Shown: positions 17,896 to 27,100 of the stretch, one piece after another
How positions within the stretch are numbered: position 1 is the first letter of the stretch
Layout of the letters: every line of letters starts with the position of its first letter
Assembly: GCA_963819905.1 (NCBI GenBank)
Contig: CAWFXP010000007.1
Location: forward strand, 124,001 to 188,000
Length of the DNA stretch: 64,000 bases
Reading direction: 5' to 3'
Source: CAWCQC01 sp963819905
GTDB lineage: Bacteria; Actinomycetota; Thermoleophilia; Gaiellales; Gaiellaceae
Translations under genes and position numbers: made by a program
The notes under the pieces: model-generated
Told to the model about the DNA's origin: nothing
What the model saw: only the letters and a program-made list of their open reading frames with translations
Databases searched by the model: none

Positions 17896-19233
17896 TCATA
17901 GGGCTGCGAGGTCGGAGAACTTCGCGTAGCGCTTGAGGAACGAGAGCTTCACCGTGTCGGTCGGGCCGTTCCGGTGCTTGGCGAGGATCACCTCGGCAAG
18001 GCCCTGCTGATCGGACTCGTCGTTGTAGTAGTCGTCGCGGTAGAGGAAGGCGACGAGATCGGCGTCCTGCTCGATCGAGCCCGACTCGCGCAGGTCGGAC
18101 AGGATCGGGCGCTTGTCGTGTCGTTGCTCGACCGCACGGGAGAGCTGGGACATGGCCACGATCGGGATGTCGAGATCGCGCGCGAGCAGCTTCAGGTTCC
18201 GGGAGATCTGCGAGACCTCCTGCACGCGGTTCTCGGCCGTCGTGCCCGACGTCATCAGCTGGAGGTAGTCGACCACGATCAGGCCGAGGTCGGGTTGCTT
18301 CGACTTCAGCCGCCGGGCCTTGGAGCGGATCTCCATCATCGTGACGGACCCCGTGTCGTCCACGTAGATCGGCGCCTTCGCGAGCTTGTCGCAGGCGGCG
18401 GTGAGCCGCGGCCAGTCCTCTGGTGCGAGCCGGCCGCTGCGGAGGCGTTGCGACTCGACCTTCGCCTCGCTGCACATGAGGCGCTGGGTGACCTCTGCCT
18501 TCGACATCTCGAGCGTGAAGACGGCGACGGGCGTCTCGTGCCGGACGGCCAGGTTCGCGGCGATACAGAGGCTGAAGGCGGACTTGCCCATGCTCGGACG
18601 GGCGGCGACGATGACGAGGTTGCCGTCCTGGAAGCCGGACGTCAGCCGGTCGAGGTCGCGGAAGCCCGAGGGCACGCCGGTCACGTCGACGCCGGACTCG
18701 TAGAGGGCGGTGATCCGCTCGAAGCTCTCCTTGAGCAGGGCCTCGATGTGCGCGAAGTCGCCGCTGACCCGCTGCTGCGAGAGATCGAAGATCACCTGCT
18801 CGGCCCGGTCGACGAGCTCGGTCGGGTCGCCGACGCCCTCCCAGCCGAGCTGCGAGATCTCGCCCCCTGCGCGGATCAGCCCGCGCAACGTCGCCGCCTC
18901 CCGGATGATCCGTCCGTAGTGGCCGGCGTTCGCGGTCGTCGGGACGAGGGCGGCCAGCTCGTGGATCCTCGCCCGACCCCCGACACCCTCGAGGTCTCCC
19001 CGCTCCTCGAGCTCGTCGACCAGGGTGATCGCGTCGACCGGCTCGCCCTTCGCGTAGAGCGCGAGCACGGCCCGGTAGATGCGGGCGTGGGTCTCCCGGT
19101 AGAAGTCGCGCTCGTCGAGGTTCTCGCTGACCGCGGCGATCGCCCCGGGCGACAGCATCATCGCACCGAGGACGGATTCCTCGGCGTCGAGACTCTGCGG
19201 TGGTACGGGTGCGGCCTGGACTGCTTGAGCCAT
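17896..19233 (-). CDS. dnaB: Replicative DNA helicase
   Basis: Hexameric 5'-3' helicase of the replication fork, 445 residues. The N-terminal domain (residues ~10-110) has PPQSLDAEESVLGAMM and YRETHARIYRAVLALYAKGE. The RecA-like domain has Walker A ARPSMGKSAF, LEMSKAEVTQRL, Walker B LIVVDYLQLM, and SQLSRAVEQRHDKRPILSDL with the arginine finger region. There is no intein. The chosen start is ATG 19233; the frame stays open upstream, but the sequence there is not DnaB-like. It follows the rpsF-ssb-rpsR-rplI group, as in many bacteria, but a 441-nt gap with palindromes suggests its own promoter. Confidence 0.97.
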   Translation of the reverse strand: MAQAVQAAPVPPQSLDAEESVLGAMMLSPGAIAAVSENLDERDFYRETHARIYRAVLALYAKGEPVDAITLVDELEERGDLEGVGGRARIHELAALVPTTANAGHYGRIIREAATLRGLIRAGGEISQLGWEGVGDPTELVDRAEQVIFDLSQQRVSGDFAHIEALLKESFERITALYESGVDVTGVPSGFRDLDRLTSGFQDGNLVIVAARPSMGKSAFSLCIAANLAVRHETPVAVFTLEMSKAEVTQRLMCSEAKVESQRLRSGRLAPEDWPRLTAACDKLAKAPIYVDDTGSVTMMEIRSKARRLKSKQPDLGLIVVDYLQLMTSGTTAENRVQEVSQISRNLKLLARDLDIPIVAMSQLSRAVEQRHDKRPILSDLRESGSIEQDADLVAFLYRDDYYNDESDQQGLAEVILAKHRNGPTDTVKLSFLKRYAKFSDLAAL

Positions 19234-19674
19234 GTCAGCTCTGGCGATCCAACCACGCTGCTCGGTGAGCGTCATCCCTGTGCGTAACTCCACAACGGCT
19301 CGATCTGGAAAGGTGAACCGCGACCTGTGCAGGGCGAAGAGAACGCATGTTCCCACACGGGCCGGACGGCGATCCCCAGCGCGGTCTGGATGCTTCGCCC
19401 GCTCGCAGCGGGACTTTCGTCAGCCCTCCACACTGCCTCCACACGGGGCTGTTGGCAGTGCGCCGGACCACGAAGCGAGGGCGTGCCTCCGCGAGGAGGA
19501 CGAGCGCTGGTGACGAGCCGCACGGCCGGTCGCGTCCTGACCGGGCGCGCTCGGGCTCGGGCGGGACAGGTCCCGCCCCTGCGCGTTGACCGGGGGGTTG
19601 CCGGGTGGCCGGCTCGCAAGGGCCGGCCCGTTCAGACCGGCGATCCCGCCGGTGACGGCGCCCGGTTCGGGGCT
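19234..19674. other. Intergenic region rplI-dnaB with two GC palindromes
   Basis: No convincing gene in 441 nt. A perfect 9-bp hairpin GGGCGGGAC/GTCCCGCCC (19559-19578, AG loop) and a 7-bp one GGCCGGC/GCCGGCC (19607-19628) lie downstream of the rplI stop. They would act as terminator-like or REP elements for the ribosomal transcript, but no U-run follows either. I could not identify a clear dnaB promoter in the rest. Confidence 0.5.
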
Positions 19675-20298
19675 CTACGTCGCCTCGTCGTCGTCGGTCG
19701 AAGCGGCGTCCTCGGCTTCGTCGGCCCAGACACCGTCCTCGGCTTCCGCGGTCGAGGCCTTCTCGTCGCCGGCCTCGGTCGCGGGCGCGTCGCCGTCCGC
19801 CGCGAGCGCGTCGCCTTCCTCGGCCTCGGGCTCCTCGTCGGGGAGCTCGCCGCCCTCGGGGACGACCAGCGTCTTGACGTCGACCCGGACGTCGGCGAAC
19901 AGCTCGATCGGGATCTCGTACCGGCCGACGCGCTTGATCGGCTCGTCCAGGTCGATCTTTCGGCGGTCGACCCGTACCTTGCGAACGCGCCAGATCTCGT
20001 CCGCGATGTCCGTCGGGGTGAGCGAGCCGAAGAGGACGCCCTGGGCGCCGGCCTTGACCTCGAAGCGAAGCACCGTCTTCGCGAGCGTCTCGGCGATCGC
20101 CTGCGCCTGCTCGACGTTGCGCGCCTCGTGCCGCGCGCGCTCGGCATCCTTCCGGGCGATCTCGGCGACGAGCCCTGCGGTTGCCGGCTCGGCCAGCTTG
20201 CGGGGCTGGAGGTAGTTGCGCATGTAGCCGCGCGCAACCGAGACGACCTCGCCGCGCAGCCCGACCTTCTCGACGTCCTGGAGAAGCACGACCTCCAT
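19675..20298 (-). CDS. rplI: 50S ribosomal protein L9 with long acidic C-terminal tail
   Basis: Large-subunit ribosomal protein that binds 23S rRNA. Residues 1-50 hold the conserved N-domain (MEVVLLQDVEKVGLRGEVV, then GYMRNYLQPRKLA). The helix linker and C-domain run to about residue 150 (FGSLTPTDIADEI, YEIPIELFADV). A further ~55 residues are rich in Glu, Asp and Ala, beyond the usual ~150-residue length. Start ATG 20298, 2 nt after the rpsR stop. Confidence 0.97.
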   Translation of the reverse strand: MEVVLLQDVEKVGLRGEVVSVARGYMRNYLQPRKLAEPATAGLVAEIARKDAERARHEARNVEQAQAIAETLAKTVLRFEVKAGAQGVLFGSLTPTDIADEIWRVRKVRVDRRKIDLDEPIKRVGRYEIPIELFADVRVDVKTLVVPEGGELPDEEPEAEEGDALAADGDAPATEAGDEKASTAEAEDGVWADEAEDAASTDDDEAT

Positions 20299-20300
20299 CG

Positions 20301-20570
20301 CTAGCTCCCGACGTACGGCAGGAGCGCCATCTCTCGTGCCCGCTTGACCGCGACGGCGATCTGGTCCTGGTGGCGGCGGCAGGCGCCCGTGATCCGCCGC
20401 GAGCGGATCTTGCCCTTCTCGGACGCGAACCGCCGCAGCTGGTTGTAGTTCTTGTAGTCGACCTCCTCGATCTTCTCCCGGCAGAAGTAGCAGCTCTTCC
20501 GCCGGGCCGGGCCCGCGGAGGGGCCGCCCTTGCGCTTGCGGCCGCCCGCTCTGTCTCGATCCTTGTCCAC
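20301..20570 (-). CDS. rpsR: 30S ribosomal protein S18
   Basis: 89-residue small-subunit protein. RRKSCYFCREKIEEVDYKN and the basic RRFASEKGKIRSRRITGACR are typical. CYFC plus a later Cys form the zinc-binding (C+) pattern. The N-terminal ~20 residues are a basic extension. The start is taken as GTG 20570, just after ssb. It is third in the rpsF-ssb-rpsR-rplI operon. Confidence 0.97.
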   Translation of the reverse strand: MDKDRDRAGGRKRKGGPSAGPARRKSCYFCREKIEEVDYKNYNQLRRFASEKGKIRSRRITGACRRHQDQIAVAVKRAREMALLPYVGS

Positions 20571-20581
20571 GTGTCTTTCTC

Positions 20582-21046
20582 CTAGAAGGGAATGTCGTCG
20601 TCGGCTCCGGTCTTGGGGCCGAAGTCGCTTGTCTCCGTATTGACGTCGCCGCCGGCACCGGCCTTCACGTACTGCGGTTCGGCGGACGACGACTCGCTGC
20701 CGCCTTCGCCGCCCCGGCTGTCGAGGAACTGCACCTGGAATGCAACGACTTCGACCTTCGAGCGTTTCGATCCGTCTTGGGCCTCCCACGATGACCAGTC
20801 GAGACGGCCGTCGATCCCGACTCGCCGGCCCTTCGCAAGGTGCTGAGCGAGCATCTCGGCCTGGTTGCCGAACACCTTCACGTCGAAGAAGTTCGGCTTG
20901 TCGGCCCAGTTGCCCATGTCGTCCTTCTGTCGCCCGTTGACAGCGAGCCCGAGTTGAAGGACAGGCTGCCCGGATGGCAGATGCCGTAGCTCGGGATCGC
21001 GGGTCAAACGACCTACGAGGGTCACGCGATTGATGTCACCTGCCAT
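20582..21046 (-). CDS. ssb: Single-stranded DNA-binding protein
   Basis: 154-residue OB-fold protein that coats single-stranded DNA and recruits partners through its tail. The N-terminus MAGDINRVTLVGRLTRDPEL and the central GNQAEMLAQHLAKGRRVGI are characteristic. The tail is flexible and ends in the DDDIPF partner-binding tip. Start ATG 21046, with GAGAGGAGCCGG upstream. It lies between rpsF and rpsR in the usual order. Confidence 0.97.
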   Translation of the reverse strand: MAGDINRVTLVGRLTRDPELRHLPSGQPVLQLGLAVNGRQKDDMGNWADKPNFFDVKVFGNQAEMLAQHLAKGRRVGIDGRLDWSSWEAQDGSKRSKVEVVAFQVQFLDSRGGEGGSESSSAEPQYVKAGAGGDVNTETSDFGPKTGADDDIPF

Positions 21047-21081
21047 CTCCGGCTCCTCTCTAGCGAACGTGTGTTCGTATT

Positions 21082-21417
21082 CTACTCGGCGGCCTGGACG
21101 GCAGGCGCCGGTGCGCTCGGTGTGGTGGATCCCTTGGGCCGCCGCACGGCCATGTGACGCATGGCGCCGTCCGTGATCCGCAGCACGCGGGTCAGCTCGT
21201 CGAGCGTCGCCGGCTCGCAGTCGAAGGTGAGCAGGTGGTAGCTCGCCTCGCCCTTGTGGTCGATCTCGTAGGCGAGTTTCCGCCGGCCCCACGACTCGCC
21301 TCCGTGCCAGGTTCCCCCGCCCTTGGTGACGATCTCCTCGGCGCGCGCGACGATCTCGGCCTGACGTTCGTCAGGGATCTCCGGGTCGAGCATGAGCAAT
21401 ACCTCGTATGGATTCAT
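21082..21417 (-). CDS. rpsF: 30S ribosomal protein S6
   Basis: 111-residue small-subunit protein that pairs with S18 on 16S rRNA. MNPYEVLLMLDPEIPDE, RRKLAYEIDHKGEASYHLL and RVLRITDGAMRHMAV match the family. A 15-residue Ala/Pro-rich tail follows. Start ATG 21417 with an AGGAGGAT-type ribosome site about 10 nt upstream. First gene of the operon. Confidence 0.97.
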   Translation of the reverse strand: MNPYEVLLMLDPEIPDERQAEIVARAEEIVTKGGGTWHGGESWGRRKLAYEIDHKGEASYHLLTFDCEPATLDELTRVLRITDGAMRHMAVRRPKGSTTPSAPAPAVQAAE

Positions 21418-21513
21418 GTCCCCGATATCCTCCTTCCCTCGGTCTGAAACGGCCCCGCCGCCGGTGCGTCGATCGGGAACGCGCGACGCTTCGGCGAGGC
21501 AGGAAGTCAAGCG

Positions 21514-21519
21514 AGTATA
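21514..21519 (-). promoter_or_regulatory. Possible -10 element of the rpsF operon
   Basis: TATACT on the minus strand about 97 nt upstream of rpsF is the best -10 match in the gap. No good -35 is visible at 16-18 nt, so the call is tentative. It would leave a leader of about 90 nt, long enough for S6:S18-type autoregulation, but I did not identify such a structure. Confidence 0.35.
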
Positions 21520-21562
21520 GCGGCGCCTCGGGGCTTGCCAGCGGTCAGGTGCGCGTGGAAGA

Positions 21563-21865
21563 GTGGCGGGAGTGCAACGGAAGCTCGCAGTCGCGCTCGG
21601 GCTCACGGGCCTCGGGATCGCCATCGGCAGCCTTCTCCGTCGGCGTCGCCGTGCGGCGCCAGCTCATGGGCCGGATCCGCGGGCGGAGGGGCTCCGCCGC
21701 CGGATCGCCGAGCACCGCGCCGAGCCGCACGACGCCGACCCTCCGACGGCGGCCGACGCTCAGGCTGCGGAGGAGACCGTCGCCGACGCCCGCCGGCGGA
21801 TCCACGAGGAGGGGCGCGCGGCGGTCGACGACATGCGCCGCTCGAGCGGCGACGAGGCCGCCTAG
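21563..21865 (+). CDS. Small single-pass membrane protein, unknown function
   Basis: 100 residues from GTG 21563. Residues about 7-25 (LAVALGLTGLGIAIGSLL) form one membrane helix, followed by RRRRR as a positive-inside anchor. A polar Ala/Asp/Glu/Arg-rich tail that looks helical completes it. No recognised domain. It is divergent from rpsF. Its TAG stop shares the palindrome CTAG with the stop of the convergent diiron-protein gene. It could be a real membrane-associated small protein; the coding evidence is the TM-plus-tail pattern and fit between neighbours. Confidence 0.6.
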   Translation: MAGVQRKLAVALGLTGLGIAIGSLLRRRRRAAPAHGPDPRAEGLRRRIAEHRAEPHDADPPTAADAQAAEETVADARRRIHEEGRAAVDDMRRSSGDEAA

Positions 21866-22764
21866 GGCTCGTCGAAGTAGCCGATCGAGCGCAGGCGCGT
21901 CTGCCAGAAGCGCATCGCCGTCGCGTAGAACTCCTCCGCCTCGACGCCGTAGCCGGACAGCACCTGCGTGTCCATGCCGTCCGCGAGGGCGGTCTCGAGG
22001 AGGCCCGAGGCGAGATCCGCGAAATGCTCGACGAACCGGGTCACGACCGCGGTCGTGTGCTCGCGATCCTCGGCCATACGTCGCCGGCAGTAGGAAACCC
22101 CGATGCCGATGTGCCGCGCCTCGTCGCGGGCGACGAGGCGCTGGCCTTCGGCAAGGCCGGGGAAGTCGCCGTACGCCGCGTATTGGTCGGCCGCGAGCGT
22201 CTGCGCCGTCCGCGCGATGACGCCCTCGGCCACGAGGTGGTAGGCGACGACGGCCGTCAGGAAGACGTCCGGGTCGGCCGAGGTCTCGAGCGGCTTGACG
22301 AAGCCGTCGAGCTCGTCGTACAGCGTCGAGGCGACCACGTCGAGGTGCGTATCGGCGATCGAGCGCACGTCGTCGAACGACCCGATTCCGAACACCTCCT
22401 CGTAGACGCGGAAGACCGCCTGCATGTGCTTGTACTCGTCCACGATCTGCGTCGAGAGCACGAGCTGGAGCTCGTAGTCCGGCGCCCGCAGGAGGAACGG
22501 CGCGAGGACCGTCGCCACCTTGTACTCCGCGTGAAAGCGGTGCGCGAAGATCCACATGAAGTCCTCACGGCGCCGGTCGTCGAGCGCGAGGAAGCTCTCG
22601 CGGTCGCGTGAGAAGTCCACCCGGAGCGGCGACCACTGGTTGCGCTCCCAGTGCTCGTAGAGCGCCCTAAACGGGCGCGCGCGCTGCTCGAGGTCGTCCG
22701 CCTCGGCGGTCGGGCTCGTCTGGAGCAGCTGGTCGTTGGGATGCACCTGCGAGATGCTAGCCAC
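21862..22764 (-). CDS. Ribonucleotide reductase R2-like diiron (ferritin-fold) protein
   Basis: 300-residue all-helical protein of the R2/R2lox superfamily. Metal-ligand helices are seen in FAHRFHAEYKVATVLAPF, QIVDEYKHMQAVFRVY (ExxH), YHLVAEGVIARTAQ and RLVARDEARHIGIGVSY (ExxH), the spacing of a carboxylate-bridged di-metal site. No R1 subunit gene is adjacent, so a ligand-binding oxidase or another diiron oxygenase is more likely than a class I ribonucleotide reductase. Its substrate is unknown. Start GTG 22764. Confidence 0.75.
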   Translation of the reverse strand: MASISQVHPNDQLLQTSPTAEADDLEQRARPFRALYEHWERNQWSPLRVDFSRDRESFLALDDRRREDFMWIFAHRFHAEYKVATVLAPFLLRAPDYELQLVLSTQIVDEYKHMQAVFRVYEEVFGIGSFDDVRSIADTHLDVVASTLYDELDGFVKPLETSADPDVFLTAVVAYHLVAEGVIARTAQTLAADQYAAYGDFPGLAEGQRLVARDEARHIGIGVSYCRRRMAEDREHTTAVVTRFVEHFADLASGLLETALADGMDTQVLSGYGVEAEEFYATAMRFWQTRLRSIGYFDEP

Positions 22765-22876
22765 AGGTCCGGCCGGGCGTCATGGCACCTTCCCGGGCTC
22801 CTCTGCATCTCGACCGGTGCACTCTGGCCTGTGCTGCGGGGGCGCGCGAAGTAGCGAGGCTACTATCAAGCGCGCC

Positions 22877-23326
22877 GTGCCCTACTTCATCTGCCCGAAC
22901 TGCAGGCGCCGTGTGATCGACTCCGATCGCCGGGAGGGTCTCAGCCATCAGCCGGTCGGCTGCGCGGCCTGCGGCTTCGGCTTTCTCTTCGAGCTGCTCG
23001 AGGACTACTACCCGGGACCGAACACGGCCTTCGTGGTGTGCGACGCGGGGCGGCGCATCATCGCGGTCGGGCGCGGGATTCTCGAGCTCACCGGCTATCG
23101 CGAGCGCGAGCTGCTCGGCAAGACGCTGTCGAACGCGTTTCACGCGGAGGCAGCGAACGGCGACGACCCGGCGGCGGTAGCCCTCGAATGGGGTGTCCGC
23201 CGCCTCGACCAGCCGCTCACCATCCACATGCGCTCGGGCACCCGGCGCGAGGTCACCGCCGACTTCTTCCCCGCCTACGACGAGGACGGCGGCCTCCTGG
23301 TCGCGCTCTCGCCGCGACCGGGATGA
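22877..23326 (+). CDS. Small zinc-ribbon plus PAS-domain protein
   Basis: 149 residues from GTG 22877. Residues 1-45 hold two Cys pairs (CPNC and CAAC) in a zinc-ribbon-like arrangement. Residues ~55-149 form a PAS domain (TAFVVCDAGRRIIAVGRGI, LELTGYRERELLGKTLSNAF, and a C-terminal FFPAYDEDGGLLVALSP strand). There is no output domain, so it may act as a sensor or adaptor. It is divergent from the R2-like gene and converges on the peroxiredoxin gene across a hairpin. An upstream in-frame extension to 22736 exists but lacks homology-like features. Confidence 0.75.
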   Translation: MPYFICPNCRRRVIDSDRREGLSHQPVGCAACGFGFLFELLEDYYPGPNTAFVVCDAGRRIIAVGRGILELTGYRERELLGKTLSNAFHAEAANGDDPAAVALEWGVRRLDQPLTIHMRSGTRREVTADFFPAYDEDGGLLVALSPRPG

Positions 23327-23330
23327 CCCC

Positions 23331-23347
23331 GGCCGGGTAGCCCGGCC
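23331..23347. terminator. Hairpin between convergent genes
   Basis: GGCCGGG-TAG-CCCGGCC is a perfect 7-bp hairpin located between the PAS gene stop (23326) and the peroxiredoxin stop (23352). It could serve as a bidirectional transcript end. No U-run follows, as is usual in high-GC actinobacteria. Confidence 0.5.
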
Positions 23348-23351
23348 GCTC

Positions 23352-24011
23352 TCAGCGCGGCTGCGGAACGATGCGGATGTAGGGCTTCGGCTCCTGCCAG
23401 CCGTCCGGCCAGATCTCCTTCGCCTGGTCGTTCGTGACCGAGCCGGCGATGATCACGTCGTCGCCCTGCTGCCACTGGGCGGGCGTCGCCACCTTGTGGC
23501 CGGCCGTCAGCTGCAGGGAGTCGATGACTCGCAGCACTTCGTCGAAGTTCCGCCCGGTCGTCATCGGATAGACGAGGACGAGCTTCACCTTCTTGTCCGG
23601 GCCGATGACGAAGACGTTGCGAACGGTCTGGTTGTCGGCCGGGGTCCGCTCGAGCGGATCACCTGCGACGTCGGCCGCGAGCATGCCGTACGCCTTCGCG
23701 ACCTCGAAGTTCCCGTCGGCGATGATCGGGTAGTTCGGCCGTGCGCCCTGGGTCTCCTCGATGTCGTCCGCCCACGCCTCGTGGCGGTCGATGGGGTCGA
23801 CCGACAGCCCGATCACCTTCACGCCGCGGCGGTCGAACTCGGGCTTGATCCTGGCCATGTAGCCGAGCTCGGTGGTGCAGACGGGCGTGAAGTCCTTCGG
23901 GTGCGAGAAGAGCACGGCCCACGAGTCGCCGATCCAGTCGTGGAACTTGATGTGCCCCTCGGTGCTGTCGGCCTCGAAATCCGGTGCCGTGTCGTTGATC
24001 TGCAGTGCCAT
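23352..24011 (-). CDS. 1-Cys peroxiredoxin (Prx6/AhpC-TSA family)
   Basis: 219-residue cytosolic thiol peroxidase that reduces H2O2 and organic peroxides. The peroxidatic site FTPVCTTELG contains the only cysteine (Cys45), so no resolving Cys exists in the chain. The long C-terminal part (YPMTTGRNFDEVLRVIDSLQ, then GWQEPKPYIRIVPQPR) is the 1-Cys extension seen in Prx6-type enzymes. Start ATG 24011 with GAGGAGGAAG about 5 nt upstream. Its reductant is not evident from the neighbours. Confidence 0.95.
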   Translation of the reverse strand: MALQINDTAPDFEADSTEGHIKFHDWIGDSWAVLFSHPKDFTPVCTTELGYMARIKPEFDRRGVKVIGLSVDPIDRHEAWADDIEETQGARPNYPIIADGNFEVAKAYGMLAADVAGDPLERTPADNQTVRNVFVIGPDKKVKLVLVYPMTTGRNFDEVLRVIDSLQLTAGHKVATPAQWQQGDDVIIAGSVTNDQAKEIWPDGWQEPKPYIRIVPQPR

Positions 24012-24125
24012 GGCGCTTCCTCCTCAGTAGCCGATGCCGCACGGCCAAGCGTGCCGGGATATGCCTGCACAATACGAGAACGCGACTGCCCGTGTCCCTC
24101 TTCCGAGGGCGGCCGGCGGCGGCGT

Positions 24126-27100
24126 CTACTGCGCCGCCGGGGCGAGTAGGCGACCGCCCTCGGCAACCGCGCTCTCGGCCCCGACCGAGCGGTAGAAGGC
24201 GCGCGCGAGGTCGAGCTGTGCTGCCGCCTCCTCGACCTTGCCCTCGCCGGCCAGCACGGCCGCGGCGAGGAGGCGCGCCAGCGCCTCGTCCGGCCGGGCG
24301 CCGATCGCGGCGAGCGTCTCGGCGCCGAGACGTGGATCACCCCCGGCAATCGCCTGCGCGGCCATGAGCCACGGGGTCGGGACGAGCGGACGGGGAATCG
24401 TCTCGGCGAGCTCGGCGCCTCGGCCGAGGGCGACGAGCGAGACGGCGACGTCGACGATCCACAGGTACGCAAGTGGGGTCGAGCCTCGTTCGCGGACGAC
24501 CCCGAGGAGCTCACCGAGGCACGCCGCCGCCCCGGCGGTGTCGCCGTCGGCGAGGTGTGCCCGCGCCCGGAACGCGAGCGTGGGGTAGAGGGCCTGGGGA
24601 TCGCGCGCCTCGCGGCCGAGCGCGACCGCCCGGCTCGAGTCGTCGATCCCTCCGGCGGTATCGCCGCGGGCGAGGCGGATCCGGCCGCGCATCACGCGGC
24701 AGTAGGCCTCCATGTAGTGGCGGTTGCCCGCGTCCGACTCGGCGATGAAGCCGTCGGCGAGCTCGAGCGACTCGTCCCAGCGGCCGAGCCAGTAGAGCTC
24801 GCCGCACCGCTCCGCGCGAAGCCAGCGCAGGCTGCGCCCGTCGCCGAGCCGCTCGGCGGTGGCCCGCGCCAGCCCGCGAAGCTCGATCGCACGGGGCAGG
24901 TCGCCCAGATCCATGATGGTGTCCGCCAGATTGATGTAGCCGGAGATCGCCTCGGGCGAGTTGTGCTCGACCGCGAGCTCGATGCCGCGCTCGAAGTCGG
25001 CCAGTCCACCGAGGTCGCCGAGCTGGACGCGCGCGTCGCCGATCGTCATCGTGGTGAGTGCGCGCAGGTCGTCGAGGTCGAGCTCGTCGGCCATGGCGGC
25101 CGCCTCGGTGGCGACGCTGAGCCCCTCCTCGGCTCGGTCTGCGACGAGGAGCCCGCGGGCCGTCGAGCAGAGCACGAGCGCCTTCGTCGGGGACGGCGGC
25201 GCCCCGACGAGCAGCTCGCGTCCCCGCTGGTAGTGGGCGGCCGACTCGAGCCCCCTGCCTTCGCGGAAGGCGAGCCGCCCGAGCATGATCTCGGCCTCCG
25301 CCGCCGCTGCCGGGTCGCCGGTCGCGAGCAGCGCGTCGCGCGCCTCGGAGAGTGCCGCGGAGCCCGCGTCTTCCACGAAGAAGGTGGCCTTCGCGAGGCG
25401 AAAGAGGACGCCGGCCCGTGCCGGATCGTCGTGCGGCCAGAGCTCGAGCGCCGACTCGTAGAACCGCCGCGCGGCCGCGAAGCCCCTGAGGCCTGCGGCG
25501 CGGTCACCGGCGTCGACGAGTGCCGCGCGCGCCCGTTGCTCGAGCGTCGCCGTCGAGCCGCCCGACGCGCGCGCGTACTCGAGTGCCTGCCGGTAGTGGT
25601 AGGCGCACGTCTCGGCGTGATCCTCGTGACGTCCGAGCGAGTCGACCCACTCGGCGGCCTGGCGGTGCTTCTCCGCGCGGCCGCTGCGCGGAATCCGGCC
25701 GTAGGCCACGTCCCGGACGAGCAGGTGGCGGAACGCGTACTCGGACTCCCGCTCGACCGTTGACGGTCGCTGGCGCCGGATGAACTGCTTTCGCTCGAGG
25801 GCACGGAACAGCTCGTCGAGACTCCAGGGCGGCACGCCGCCGATGTACGAGACGGCCCCGAGCCAGAAGACCCGTCCGACGACCGCTGCGTCCTGCAGAG
25901 CGACCTTCTCGTCGGGCTCGAGGGTGTCGAGGCGGGCGGAGATCATCCCCTGCACCGAGGCCGGCACGGGCAACTCCTCGATGCTCGGGTCGCCGCCGCG
26001 CTCGGCCAGCATGCGCACGAACTCCTCGGCGTAGAGCGGGTTGCCGCCCGCACGCGCCACGAGGGTGCTCTGCAGCTCGGGCGCGAGGACCGCCTGCTCG
26101 ATCAGCACGTCGAGCAGGAGCGCGGTCTCGTCGTCGGAGAGCGGCGTCAGCGAGACGGTGACCGCGTTCGGCTTGCCGCCGCCCCAGCTCGGACGGCGAA
26201 CGAGCAGCTCGGGCCGGGCCGTGCACACCACCAGCATCGGCACGGCGGTGGCCCACTCGACGAGGTAGTCCACGAAGTCGAGCAGGCCCTCGTCCGCCCA
26301 GTGGAGATCCTCGAACAGGAGAACGGTCGGGCCCGTCTCGGCGATCGCCTCGAAGAAACGCCGCCACGCCGCGAAATCCTCGGCGCGATCGACCCGGTCA
26401 CCGCCGGGGCGAGACAGTCCGACGAGAGGACGAAGATGATCCTGGACCCATCGCGCCTCGTCCTCGCTCATAAAGAGGTCGTCGACCTCGCGGTGCAGCG
26501 CCCGCTCCACCTCGCCGGACGAATCCGTTTCGAGAATCCCGGCCTGCGCCTTCACCATCTCGGAGAGCGGCCAGAACGTGACCCCCTCGCCGTAGGGAAG
26601 GCAGCCGCCGCGGCGCCAGGAGACGAGCTCCGGGTCGTCCTCGACGACGGACGAGAGCTCCAGGACGAGGCGCGACTTGCCGATGCCCGGCGGGCCGACG
26701 AGCGTCACGAGCTGCGCCGAATGCTCCCTGCGGGCCCGCGAGAAGGTATCGCAGAGGAGCTGTACCTCCTCGACCCGCCCGACGAGCGGCGCGCGACCGC
26801 GCTCGCCCGGGTCGGCGCCGACGCGCGAACGGGCACCGATTGCTTCCCAGGCGAGGACGGGCTCGGCCTTGCCCTTGGCGCGGACAGGCTCGAATGCGTT
26901 GTACTCGATCGAGCGGGCGGTCGCGAGGTACGTCGCCTCGCCGACGAGAATGCCGTTCACGGGCGCGGCCGCCTGCAGGCGCGAGGCGACGTTGACGAAG
27001 TCCGCGACGATGCGCTCGCCCTCGCCGGGGCGAACCTCGGGCTTGAAGAGCGCCTCGCCCGTCGAGACCCCGATCCTCACGGCGAGCGGCGCTCCCTCTG

